The notes under the pieces were generated by a model that saw only the letters and a list, made by a program, of their open reading frames with translations, had not been told where the DNA came from and ran no database searches. This document shows, piece by piece, positions 9,034-14,515 of a stretch of DNA of 30,874 nt (its first letter is position 1; every line of letters starts with the position of its first letter). Where the stretch lies: positions 1-30,874 of the forward strand of contig CAYUBD010000010.1 of NCBI GenBank assembly GCA_964442905.1, in the 5' to 3' direction. Source of the stretch: JAFGFG01 sp964442905. Its GTDB lineage: Archaea > Aenigmatarchaeota > Aenigmatarchaeia > QMZP01 > JAFGSV01. The position numbers and the translations under genes are program-made.

Positions 9034-9062
9034 TTAGCCGCCGAAGCCACAGGCTTCAGACT
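9034..9062 (-). other. tRNA-Lys intron 1 (D-stem, about 22/23)
   Basis: A 29-nt intron with an 8-bp hairpin CTGAAGCC/GGCTTCGG closed by a 3-nt loop. The proposed bulges are AGA (exon side AG) and AAA, separated by a GGCT/GGCT helix with two G-U pairs. The exact cut can slide by two bases because AG occurs at both junctions, but every choice gives the same mature GAGC D-stem. Confidence 0.65.
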
Positions 9063-9137
9063 CTAGCCAGACTGAGCTACGGGCCCATTGAATGAATGGG
9101 TCTCTGTATTTTTAAATAAATTATGGTATAGAAGAAG

Positions 9138-9182
9138 AACCCGGACCCTGCCACATGGGGCACAAGAGGCAGGATCCGGGAC
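9138..9182 (-). terminator. 13-bp hairpin between the 41-aa gene and tRNA-Lys
   Basis: Arms at 9140-9152 and 9168-9180 pair over 13 bp with a single G-U, around a 15-nt loop. On the minus strand the hairpin follows the 41-aa gene by about 18 nt and is followed by a pyrimidine-rich TTCTTCTTC. A terminator or 3'-end stabiliser for that mRNA is the simplest reading; a structured small RNA is possible. Confidence 0.45.
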
Positions 9183-9198
9183 CATTTATCGGAGGAAT

Positions 9199-9324
9199 TT
9201 AATTTTCAACGGCCACCGCATCGTAGGCATCTTCTTTCTCCAGATGATGCGAACACAGGCAGACCGTGACATCCTTTATCGTGCAACGGAATTCGCTTTC
9301 TGAACCGCAGGCTATGCAACTCAT
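9199..9324 (-). CDS. 41-aa Cys-rich mini-protein (putative zinc binder)
   Basis: A very small gene (ATG at 9324, TAA at 9199). The product has CIAC at residues 3-6, Cys14 and CLCSHH at 22-27, so four to five Cys plus two His could hold a metal ion; this is a zinc-knuckle-like pattern. The acidic C-terminus ends in AVAVEN. Support for a real gene is the perfect TATA element ctttataag on the minus strand (9345-9353), about 25 nt from the ATG and giving a leaderless mRNA, plus the strong hairpin after the stop. No known family was recognised. It sits alone between tRNA-Lys and the 3-TM gene on the same strand. Confidence 0.6.
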   Translation of the reverse strand: MSCIACGSESEFRCTIKDVTVCLCSHHLEKEDAYDAVAVEN

Positions 9325-9399
9325 GATAGAAGCTTTGTAAACTCCTTATAAAGACTTTTCCCGAGATGTTTCCGAGCTCTTACCCAAATCTGTTCCGAC

Positions 9400-9678
9400 T
9401 TATTCCCATGTGATGTAAAGAAGCACGAGAAGGCCCACCATCTCGAAGAACTTGACAACCAGATGGAATGTCGTTATGGACGTTATCCCTTCTATGAGCA
9501 GTGAGTTGTAGAAGTACAGGCTCAGCGCATTCTCAATGAGGAACATCACAGCGAAGGACAGCATCCCCAAGGTCATCTTGGACTTGACAATCTTGTGGTT
9601 CTTGTAGTATATGTATATGAGTACGAGCGTCAGCAGCACGTTTATCCCGCTGAGTGCAAGCACAATCTGATCGAACAT
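9400..9678 (-). CDS. Three-TM membrane protein coupled to a wHTH regulator
   Basis: A 92-aa protein with three hydrophobic segments at about residues 5-24, 36-56 and 70-90, separated by a short basic loop (KNHKIVKSK). Small archaeal 3-TM proteins of this size are commonly encoded directly after winged-helix regulators. Here the start codon overlaps the wHTH stop (TAATG, 1 nt shared), so the two are almost certainly co-translated. A role in sensing a membrane signal for the regulator is plausible but not shown by sequence. Confidence 0.75.
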   Translation of the reverse strand: MFDQIVLALSGINVLLTLVLIYIYYKNHKIVKSKMTLGMLSFAVMFLIENALSLYFYNSLLIEGITSITTFHLVVKFFEMVGLLVLLYITWE

Positions 9679-9971
9679 TATTTCTCACCTACCTTATTCT
9701 TTATTTCGTTAAATATATCTTTTACATTCTCGAACATCGCGGACGGGAAGTATATCGTTCCGTACTTCTTCTCCTCGGCAGTCAGAACCCTGTTCTCCTC
9801 AAGAACCCTTATATGGTGCTGGATAGTCTTGTAGTCCATCTTCAGTTCCTTGCTTATCTGGTGCATGTTGTAGGGCCTGCTCTCAAGAAGGTCGACAATC
9901 CTTATCCTCGTTGGGCCGCCCTTACTGGTGGCAAAGACGTACCACAAAATCCGCCCGAAATTACCGTTCAT
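9678..9971 (-). CDS. ArsR-like winged-helix transcription regulator
   Basis: A 97-aa DNA-binding protein. The core reads RIRIVDLLESRPYNMHQISKELKMDYKTIQHHIRVLEENRVL, the classic helix-turn-helix of archaeal ArsR/HTH_20-type regulators. It is followed by the wing (EEKKYGTIYFPS) and a short C-terminal helix. The frame is open further upstream to 10073, but ATG at 9971 is preferred: it gives the normal domain boundary, and a T-rich TATA-like element near 9995-10001 lies about 27 nt upstream. The upstream extension would run through a repeat near tRNA-Asp. Forms a two-gene unit with the 3-TM protein. Confidence 0.83.
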   Translation of the reverse strand: MNGNFGRILWYVFATSKGGPTRIRIVDLLESRPYNMHQISKELKMDYKTIQHHIRVLEENRVLTAEEKKYGTIYFPSAMFENVKDIFNEIKNKVGEK

Positions 9972-9999
9972 TACTTTATTTTTCAGTTGAGAGAATAAA

Positions 10000-10132
10000 A
10001 AAAGAAGCGCCCCTGAACCTTTTTGGACATGCAAACGCCCAAAAACCTTCACGAAAAATACGCAGGCCTGCACCGTTTCCGGCAGCTACCGCATGCTCAA
10101 AAGCTTGAGGAAAATAATAAAAGAAGCGCCCC
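10000..10132. repeat. 14-bp direct repeat flanking 105 bp beside tRNA-Asp
   Basis: The 14-mer aaaagaagcgcccc occurs at 10000-10013 and again at 10119-10132. The second copy covers the last bases of the tRNA-Asp acceptor (G73 and preceding GGGGC) plus its T-rich trailer. Such a tRNA-end duplication is the layout left by integration events or by duplication of a tRNA 3' end, but the 105 bp between copies holds no gene. Confidence 0.5.
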
Positions 10133-10140
10133 GACCGGGA

Positions 10141-10171
10141 ATTCCACCCCTCCGCACGGGTGCGGAAGTGA
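10141..10171 (-). other. tRNA-Asp intron 2 (T-loop, 59/60)
   Basis: A 31-nt intron with hairpin TCCGCAC/GTGCGGA. Central helix TTCA/TGGA and bulges AAT and ATT mark the cut sites. It shares its first 11 bases (TCACTTCCGCA) and the 3' block GGGTGGAA with the tRNA-Tyr T-loop intron, so the two are homologous. Confidence 0.85.
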
Positions 10172-10208
10172 TTTGAACCCGGGTCATGACCGTGACAGGG
10201 TCATATGC

Positions 10209-10239
10209 ATAGCCTCGATATACAAAGTTGTATACCGAT
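10209..10239 (-). other. tRNA-Asp intron 1 (D-loop)
   Basis: A 31-nt intron between A21 and position 22. An 11-bp hairpin TCGGTATACAA/TTGTATATCGA directly follows a TAA bulge (cut TA^A). The central helix is GGCC/GGCT and the 3' bulge is ATG (cut AT^G), a strict BHB layout. Removal gives the D-loop AGTGGCCTA. Confidence 0.8.
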
Positions 10240-10327
10240 TAGGCCACTACACCATCGAGGCACTGTTCAATTATTTTACGCAAAACGACATTTAAAGCTT
10301 TCGCATAATACGGTGAAAACATAAGAA

Positions 10328-10439
10328 TTGGCAGCGATCTGGGTTTCCCAGCCGAAGCAAGTAATGCCCAGACCGTAGGAGAGCTTGACTACCGTGTTCG
10401 AAATGGGAACGGGTAAACCTCTCCGCTTTGGCCGCCGAA
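10328..10439 (-). rRNA. rrf: 5S ribosomal RNA (unlinked)
   Basis: The minus strand gives a full 5S rRNA. Terminal helix GGCGGC pairs with GCTGCC; the loop B/C region reads CCCATTTCGAACACGG, a near-universal 5S signature; then GTAGTCAAGCTCTCC and a 3' half ending in GCTGCC. Ends are approximate to a few bases. No 16S or 23S is present in the window, so 5S is transcribed on its own. Its promoter is the TATA element at 10459-10466, shared in position with the divergent HAD gene. Confidence 0.93.
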
Positions 10440-10456
10440 TATTATATTGTAGGTCT

Positions 10457-10468
10457 CATTTATAAAGG
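10457..10468. promoter_or_regulatory. Palindromic TATA element between 5S rRNA and HAD gene
   Basis: TTTATAAA at 10459-10466 reads the same on both strands. It lies about 23 nt from the 5S 5' end on the minus strand. On the plus strand it predicts a start near 10488, ten bases before the HAD ATG. No second TATA-like element is present in the 59-bp spacer. Confidence 0.55.
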
Positions 10469-10498
10469 TGTTTCGGCCATGTGTTTCTATTGGTTCAA

Positions 10499-11134
10499 AT
10501 GATAAAGGCTGTCATATTCGACTTCGATGGAACTCTTATCGATAACATGCATATGCATTACCAGTCATTCGTGAAGGCGATTGAAGGAAAGAAGAAGATT
10601 GATCCAACAGACCTTTACATGCTGGAGGGTGGGGATGTCTTTTCCATAACAAGCACTCTTGTATCTGATCTTAATCTCAATGACTACGAAATCCAGAAAA
10701 TAATAGACAGGAAGCATGATATCTACAAAGAGCAGGTCAAAGACATGAAAATGAGGCCGGAGGCATTCCGGCTCATAAGGAAGCTACGGAAACTCAACTA
10801 TAAGATAGGACTTGCTACGGGCAGCCCCAGAGAGGTTGTTGACATAAATGTTTCTCCTGAAGATTTCAGACTTTTTGACCACGTAACAACGAGCAATGAG
10901 ACCAGGAAACCCAAGCCGGATCCCGAACCTTACCTGAAATGCGCAAAGGGTCTCGAGCTGAAGCCGGAAGAGTGCGTGGCGATAGACAACGCCCCTCTGG
11001 GGATTGAGTCAGCCAAGAGCGCCGGAATGATATGCATAGGACTTCTGAGCACTGTGACCAGAGAAGACATGAAAAGGGCTGATTTTATAATAGAGAGCCT
11101 CAAAGAGGCCGAGGATATAGTAAAGAAGTTGTAA
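10499..11134 (+). CDS. HAD-superfamily phosphatase (phosphoglycolate phosphatase/beta-PGM-like)
   Basis: A 211-aa haloacid dehalogenase hydrolase. Motif I is VIFDFDGTL with the nucleophile Asp in DFDGT at residues 7-11, motif II is the LATGSP segment, motif III uses the Lys of KPKPDPEPYL, and motif IV is VAIDNAPLGIESAKSAGM. An alpha-helical C1-type cap lies between motifs I and II. Family members dephosphorylate small metabolites such as phosphoglycolate or sugar phosphates; the substrate cannot be read from sequence. The frame extends to GTG at 10481, but ATG at 10499 places MIKAVIFDFDGT at the usual N-terminus and lies just after the predicted transcription start. Confidence 0.85.
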   Translation: MIKAVIFDFDGTLIDNMHMHYQSFVKAIEGKKKIDPTDLYMLEGGDVFSITSTLVSDLNLNDYEIQKIIDRKHDIYKEQVKDMKMRPEAFRLIRKLRKLNYKIGLATGSPREVVDINVSPEDFRLFDHVTTSNETRKPKPDPEPYLKCAKGLELKPEECVAIDNAPLGIESAKSAGMICIGLLSTVTREDMKRADFIIESLKEAEDIVKKL

Positions 11135-11158
11135 TTGGGGTGGAACCCAATTAGCGTC

Positions 11159-11479
11159 TTAAAATCTTTTGCTTATCATAGATGCTACAACACCGCCAGG
11201 TATTATCGACCCTGGTTTCGTGTTCATGATAACATCGTGATTCGGCAGTTTTCCATAGTTCTGGTCGAACCCGTCAGCGTAGCCGTCTTCCATCATTCTC
11301 TGCGCCAGATAACCGTTCGTGTTCTCTGCCCAGAACTCCGGGTTCCTGCACTGCCCATTGGGTGAGTATCCTTTATTGACAGGCGAGCCGGCCTTCTGCA
11401 CCGGCGCACAGTCCGGGCTGTCTTCGAGCCACGGATCCCCGTTCTTCATTTCCGGGAATATTTGGTTTTGATCTTTCAT
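11159..11479 (-). CDS. Hypothetical protein, 106 aa
   Basis: No family recognised. The protein is soluble, without signal peptide or TM segment. The first half is rich in Pro, Gly and Asn with two Cys (residues about 24 and 44) and looks loosely structured; the second half is more helical (WAENTNGYLAQRMMEDGYADGFDQNYG) and ends in SIIPGGVVASMISKRF. The ATG is supported by a strong Shine-Dalgarno GGAGGT at 11488-11493, 8 nt away, so unlike many neighbours its mRNA has a leader. It converges on the HAD gene with a 24-bp gap. It is probably real, but of unknown role. Confidence 0.6.
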   Translation of the reverse strand: MKDQNQIFPEMKNGDPWLEDSPDCAPVQKAGSPVNKGYSPNGQCRNPEFWAENTNGYLAQRMMEDGYADGFDQNYGKLPNHDVIMNTKPGSIIPGGVVASMISKRF

Positions 11480-11660
11480 TCATACTACCTCCATGCTTAA
11501 AACACCCGGCACCCCGGAGGAGACGGATTCGTAAATCCCGGAAAAGGAAGAAGAATCAGTTCGCACCCGGCAACAGCTGATGAAATCACAAAGACTTCAC
11601 TAGCACGATGAGCAATGCTGGATGCATAACTCTTTATTGGGCCGTTACCTTTTTATATCG
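11480..11660 (-). promoter_or_regulatory. Upstream region of the 106-aa gene with distal TATA and possible long leader
   Basis: A TATA-like TATAAAAAGG (minus strand, 11651-11660) predicts a start near 11628, giving a leader of about 150 nt before the ATG at 11479. A second TATA-like TTTTAAGC at 11495-11502 is too close for a leadered mRNA, because it overlaps the Shine-Dalgarno neighbourhood. No known riboswitch or small ORF longer than 13 codons was recognised. Confidence 0.35.
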
Positions 11661-11705
11661 AACGCTTCTGCGTCTACCAGTGAGAATAAAATCCCGAGAG
11701 GGAGA

Positions 11706-11738
11706 TTTCCACCCATCCGCATCGCGATGCGGAAGTGA
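11706..11738 (-). other. tRNA-Tyr intron 2 (T-loop, 59/60)
   Basis: A 33-nt intron built on the palindromic hairpin TCCGCATC/GATGCGGA. Central helix TTCA/TGGA; bulges AAT and AAT are both cut after the second base. It is the sister of the tRNA-Asp T-loop intron. Confidence 0.87.
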
Positions 11739-11760
11739 TTTGAACTCCCGACCTATCGGT

Positions 11761-11826
11761 CTCTCTCGAGCGACTGCGTCCAACAAACACACTCATAAGA
11801 CCGTGCATATATCACGGTGTGCTCGT
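11761..11826 (-). other. tRNA-Tyr intron 1 (canonical 37/38)
   Basis: A 66-nt intron closed by CGAGC/GCTCG. Both bulges are AGA (cut AG^A), with a 4-position central helix CTGT/AGAG containing one mismatch. An inner hairpin ACCGTG/CACGGT is present. Confidence 0.85.
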
Positions 11827-11905
11827 CTACAGCCGATCGCTCTAGCCGGACTGAGCTACCTCGGGATTGTAATAGAATATGATTGACAAACCTTAAAAAA
11901 CTAAT

Positions 11906-13249
11906 CTAAGCTGCTATATGCATTTCCTTCGTAGACACTTTCGACCTTTTGCGGCCACCGATTGCATATCTCATGTAAGCCTTCGGTATTTTCAGGTCCC
12001 CCTTCACAAGAGGTGTTACCCTGTAGTGTATTATCCTGTGGTCACCCGGCTCTATGACAGGAAGCGACCATACAAGTTCTGTCGTGTCTTCTTTATGCTT
12101 CACTGCAGGTTTTACAGTCTCGAACTCATCCTTCACCTTGAAAAGCGGAGAGACCTCGTCCCTTATGACCACGTTGGTTATCTTCTTCCCGGCATTCCTT
12201 ATTTCAAGCACTGTGGTGTAGCTTCCATCCTTACCGGTCTCGACCTTCTTGTTGAAAGCCGGAACGTTCAGCCTGCTCCAGCCGAAGAACATGAACACGC
12301 CAATGAGCACTGCGATAAGAAGACCCTCGGCTATGAGAGGCCAGTACTGGACACGGTACACTATCTGCAGGGCTTCCTGCGGATTGAGTTTTGAGACAAT
12401 CCACTCGCATTCACCCTCCTCGCAGCTTGACGGCTCTTTTGAGAATGTGACAAAACCGGTCGGTACATCGGCACTGACCCTGTATTCCTCCTCTATAACA
12501 TTACCCTCGTTGGATACGCTTATCCTGAGTTCCTTGAATAATGAGCTGCTGGTTTCCTCTTCGGTCTTAACAATCCTGTGAACTGGCTCTATCCTGAACG
12601 ATTTCTCAAAAGAGATGTCCGTATCTTTAACCGAGGCCTTTACGGTGTATGTATCCGCAAACAATGCTGCTGAAATGGGTATCTGATGGGTTACGTTCAT
12701 CTTTCCTTCAATCATGAGAGCCCGCGTATAAGTGGCCATGGTCTTCCCTGAACTGCCTGCAAGCGAGAAGTCCACGGTTATCTCTTCTTCAACGTGCGAA
12801 TCAAGCGCCATCCTTATGTTTATGTTGTCATCGTCCATTGTTATTTCACCATCAAGCCCCTCGACATTGTCAGCGCCAAGCACTATGAGCTTCACGGTCT
12901 TGATTACCTTCAGTTCCGGGCTTGCTTTTGACTGCACGACAATCTCATATTCATATGTTCCGGGAACATCGTTCGGGTAAAAGTCAATCGGTATCGTGAT
13001 TGGGCCTTCAATGGGCAAGTCTATGTAGGAAGTGCCCATGTTTATCCAGTGTGACGGCTTACCGGAAACAAAAAGATACAGCCCGCCTTCCGTCTCGGGG
13101 CTGTACGCAGTCAGAATGAACTTTGCCATGGTTCCAGGCTCGACTTTTATCACATCCTGATATACTTCCATTGTCATGTCCTTCTGAGCAGCCGTGATAC
13201 CGGCGGCTAAAAGAAACATTACGAACGTGACACCAATGAGCCTTTTCAT
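11906..13249 (-). CDS. Exported membrane-anchored Ig-like (NEW3/COG1470-type) protein
   Basis: A 447-aa protein. An N-terminal signal peptide (MKRLIGVTFVMFLLAAGITAAQ) leads into an extracytoplasmic region of roughly 290 residues with beta-sandwich repeats (EVEPGTMAKF-like start, then stretches such as ITIPIDFYPNDVPGTYEYEIVV). One TM segment at about 308-330 (LIAEGLLIAVLIGVFMFFGW) follows. The remaining 115 residues form another beta-rich domain (TVLEIRNAGKKITNVVIRDEVSP), resembling the DUF11/CARDB-type folds used in archaeal surface proteins. A CEEGEC motif lies before the TM. The start is supported by AGGTGATGA before ATG and a TATA element near 13288-13300. Function unknown; a cell-envelope role is inferred. 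Confidence 0.72.
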   Translation of the reverse strand: MKRLIGVTFVMFLLAAGITAAQKDMTMEVYQDVIKVEPGTMAKFILTAYSPETEGGLYLFVSGKPSHWINMGTSYIDLPIEGPITIPIDFYPNDVPGTYEYEIVVQSKASPELKVIKTVKLIVLGADNVEGLDGEITMDDDNINIRMALDSHVEEEITVDFSLAGSSGKTMATYTRALMIEGKMNVTHQIPISAALFADTYTVKASVKDTDISFEKSFRIEPVHRIVKTEEETSSSLFKELRISVSNEGNVIEEEYRVSADVPTGFVTFSKEPSSCEEGECEWIVSKLNPQEALQIVYRVQYWPLIAEGLLIAVLIGVFMFFGWSRLNVPAFNKKVETGKDGSYTTVLEIRNAGKKITNVVIRDEVSPLFKVKDEFETVKPAVKHKEDTTELVWSLPVIEPGDHRIIHYRVTPLVKGDLKIPKAYMRYAIGGRKRSKVSTKEMHIAA

Positions 13250-13325
13250 ATTATCATCACCTGTTAATAGTGGTTGTTTATTGAATCTTAAATTTATAAA
13301 ATGAACCTATAAAATACAGTTACGC

Positions 13326-13400
13326 GGGACCGTAGTGTAGCTTGGCCTAGCATCGGGGCTTCGGGAGTCCCAGACCTGAGTTCAAATCTCAGCGGTCCCA
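13326..13400 (+). tRNA. tRNA-Pro(CGG)
   Basis: An uninterrupted 75-nt cloverleaf. Acceptor GGGACCG pairs with CGGTCCC, A73; D-stem GTGT pairs with GCAT; anticodon stem GGGGC pairs with GTCCC around TTCGGGA (anticodon CGG); T-stem CTGAG pairs with CTCAG around TTCAAAT. No CCA is encoded. TATA-like elements are near 13289-13299 and 13305-13315. First of a tandem Pro pair. Confidence 0.95.
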
Positions 13401-13425
13401 TCCCAGCGATATGCATTCAGCAGTT

Positions 13426-13500
13426 GGGGCCGTAGTGTAGCTTGGCCTATCACTCGAGGCTGGGGGCCTCGTAACCGGAGTTCGAATCTCCGCGGCCCCA
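13426..13500 (+). tRNA. tRNA-Pro(GGG)
   Basis: An uninterrupted 75-nt cloverleaf. Acceptor GGGGCCG pairs with CGGCCCC, A73; D-stem GTGT pairs with TCAC; anticodon stem CGAGG pairs with CCTCG around CTGGGGG (anticodon GGG); T-stem CGGAG pairs with CTCCG around TTCGAAT. It lies 25 bp after tRNA-Pro(CGG) with no clear promoter of its own, so the two are probably cotranscribed. The shared body sequence points to tandem duplication. Confidence 0.95.
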
Positions 13501-13659
13501 TTGAACCCTTTTAGAAAAAGCGCTCCGGGAAAAACGGAAGACGCATTCGGAAGCGTTCGCAGAAAATGCGGCAGGTTTTTGGATAGCAACCTTTTATAAG
13601 ACGGCGGAAGCCTCTAAAAGGCTGCCATTCTATTTATTTTCCCTGTGATAACTATTACT

Positions 13660-14508
13660 ATGCTCGGATGGATTCTGCTCATCATCGGTGTCATCGGTTT
13701 CAGCTATGCCGGCTGGAAGGATATCAAGACGACAGAATTTGAGGACTGGCTTCCTTACTCGATAATAATCGCAGCACTTGCCGTGAGGGGTGTATTCTCT
13801 TTCATTCTCAGCGACTTCACCATCATAACGAGTTCTGTGCTTTACGGGTTGCTTTTCCTGGGTTTTGGGTATATTCTGTACTTCCTGAAGCAGTGGGGCG
13901 ACGGAGACGCCTGGCTTATGGGCGCCCTAGGATTTCTCTTCCCGGATGCATCAGGTTTCGTGCCGTTTATCACGAGCTTCATGCCATTCCCTGTTCTTAT
14001 TGTATTCAACTTCTTCCTGGTCGCTCTGGTATATATCATCATTTACGCGATAGCTCTGGGGCTCAGAACACCGAAGGTCTACAGGACATTCATTAAGAAT
14101 GTGCATAGGATGAAGCACGCAATAGGATATGTCTTCATAATCCTTGTCATTGCGTCAGCTGCGGTCTCTCTCTACCTTTCATATAACTTCCCGGTTCCGG
14201 TATACAGGCTTGCCGGTTTATTCACCATGCCTTTCGTGGCTGTTGCGATCCTCCTTTTCTTCCAGTACGCCAGGGCGGTTGAAGGGGACCTCTTCAAGCG
14301 GAAGATAAAGGCGAATGACCTCCGGGCAGGCGATGTCATCGTCTCAGACAAATGGCGCGGCCTTACAGAAGCCGAAGTGAAAAGGCTCAGGAAGAAAGGC
14401 GGAGAAGTTTGGATAAAGGAGGGCGTCAGGTTCGCGCCGGTGTTCGTGATAACCCTCATAGTCACGCTTTTTGTTGGGAGCCTGATGGCCATTATTATTC
14501 CCGTTTAG
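13660..14508 (+). CDS. Archaeal prepilin peptidase (A24, FlaK/PibD-like)
   Basis: A polytopic membrane aspartyl protease that removes the class III signal peptide of pilins and archaellins on the cytoplasmic side. The catalytic pair is visible: an Asp after the first TM helix (YAGWKDIKTTEFEDW) and the GxGD motif in QWGDGDAWLMG. About six to seven TM segments are seen, with a soluble loop (residues about 210-260) before the last one. ATG at 13660 is chosen over GTG at 13645 because GTGAT at 13645-13649 can serve as the ribosome site. A TATA element cttttataag at 13591-13600 sits upstream. The pilin at 20939-21400 is a likely substrate; no secretion ATPase is nearby. Confidence 0.85.
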   Translation: MLGWILLIIGVIGFSYAGWKDIKTTEFEDWLPYSIIIAALAVRGVFSFILSDFTIITSSVLYGLLFLGFGYILYFLKQWGDGDAWLMGALGFLFPDASGFVPFITSFMPFPVLIVFNFFLVALVYIIIYAIALGLRTPKVYRTFIKNVHRMKHAIGYVFIILVIASAAVSLYLSYNFPVPVYRLAGLFTMPFVAVAILLFFQYARAVEGDLFKRKIKANDLRAGDVIVSDKWRGLTEAEVKRLRKKGGEVWIKEGVRFAPVFVITLIVTLFVGSLMAIIIPV

Positions 14509-14515
14509 AACAGTA

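Larger units (their letters stand above)
8756..9086 (-). tRNA. tRNA-Lys(UUU) interrupted by four introns
   Basis: Five exons assemble into a perfect 75-nt cloverleaf: 9086-9063, 9033-9026, 8991-8985, 8932-8911 and 8769-8756. Acceptor GGGCCCG pairs with CGGGCCC; D-stem GCTC pairs with GAGC; anticodon stem CCAGG pairs with CCTGG around loop CTTTTAA (anticodon TTT); variable loop GTGTC; T-stem GCGGG pairs with CCTGC around TTCGAAT. The discriminator is A73 and no CCA is encoded. Introns fall at about 22/23 (29 nt), 30/31 (34 nt), 37/38 (52 nt) and 59/60 (141 nt). Each junction fits two 3-nt bulges separated by a 4-bp helix, some with wobble or one mismatch, and each intron has an internal hairpin. 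A TATA-like T/A stretch at 9108-9120 (minus strand) lies upstream. Read without removing introns, the gene has no coherent anticodon arm. A73 is unusual, since archaeal tRNA-Lys commonly has G73. Confidence 0.85.
10127..10261 (-). tRNA. tRNA-Asp(GUC) with D-loop and T-loop introns
   Basis: Exons 10261-10240, 10208-10172 and 10140-10127 assemble into 73 nt. Acceptor GCCTCGA pairs with TCGGGGC (one G-U); D-stem GTGT pairs with GCAT; anticodon stem TGACC pairs with GGTCA around CTGTCAC (anticodon GTC); T-stem CCGGG pairs with CCCGG around TTCAAAT. The discriminator is G73, as expected for archaeal Asp, and no CCA is encoded. The anticodon loop is uninterrupted, while two introns sit at non-canonical places. 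A standard scan expecting an anticodon-loop intron would probably miss this gene. Confidence 0.88.
11692..11865 (-). tRNA. tRNA-Tyr(GUA) with anticodon-loop and T-loop introns
   Basis: Exons 11865-11827, 11760-11739 and 11705-11692 assemble into a 75-nt cloverleaf. Acceptor CCCGAGG pairs with TCTCGGG, giving the C1-G72 pair typical of archaeal Tyr, with A73. D-stem GCTC pairs with GAGC; anticodon stem ATCGG pairs with CCGAT around CTGTAGA (anticodon GTA); variable loop AGGTC; T-stem GGGAG pairs with CTCCC around TTCAAAT. No CCA is encoded. Introns lie at 37/38 (66 nt) and 59/60 (33 nt). Confidence 0.92.

Noticed and set aside
9088..9303. 71-aa plus-strand open frame between tRNA-Lys and the 3-TM gene
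   Set aside because: The opposite strand has a better case: a 41-aa Cys protein with TATA box and terminator-like hairpin. The plus frame also runs through that hairpin.
9678..10073. Longer 131-aa form of the wHTH regulator
   Set aside because: The extra 34 residues are encoded by the repeat and T-rich promoter region before ATG 9971 and do not look like protein.
11560..11630. Box C/D sRNA on the plus strand (CTGATGA...CGATGAG)
   Set aside because: The C-like boxes are imperfect and no CTGA D or D' box lies at the right distance.
13326..13500. Hidden introns in the tandem tRNA-Pro genes
   Set aside because: Both fold into complete 75-nt cloverleaves without removing anything.
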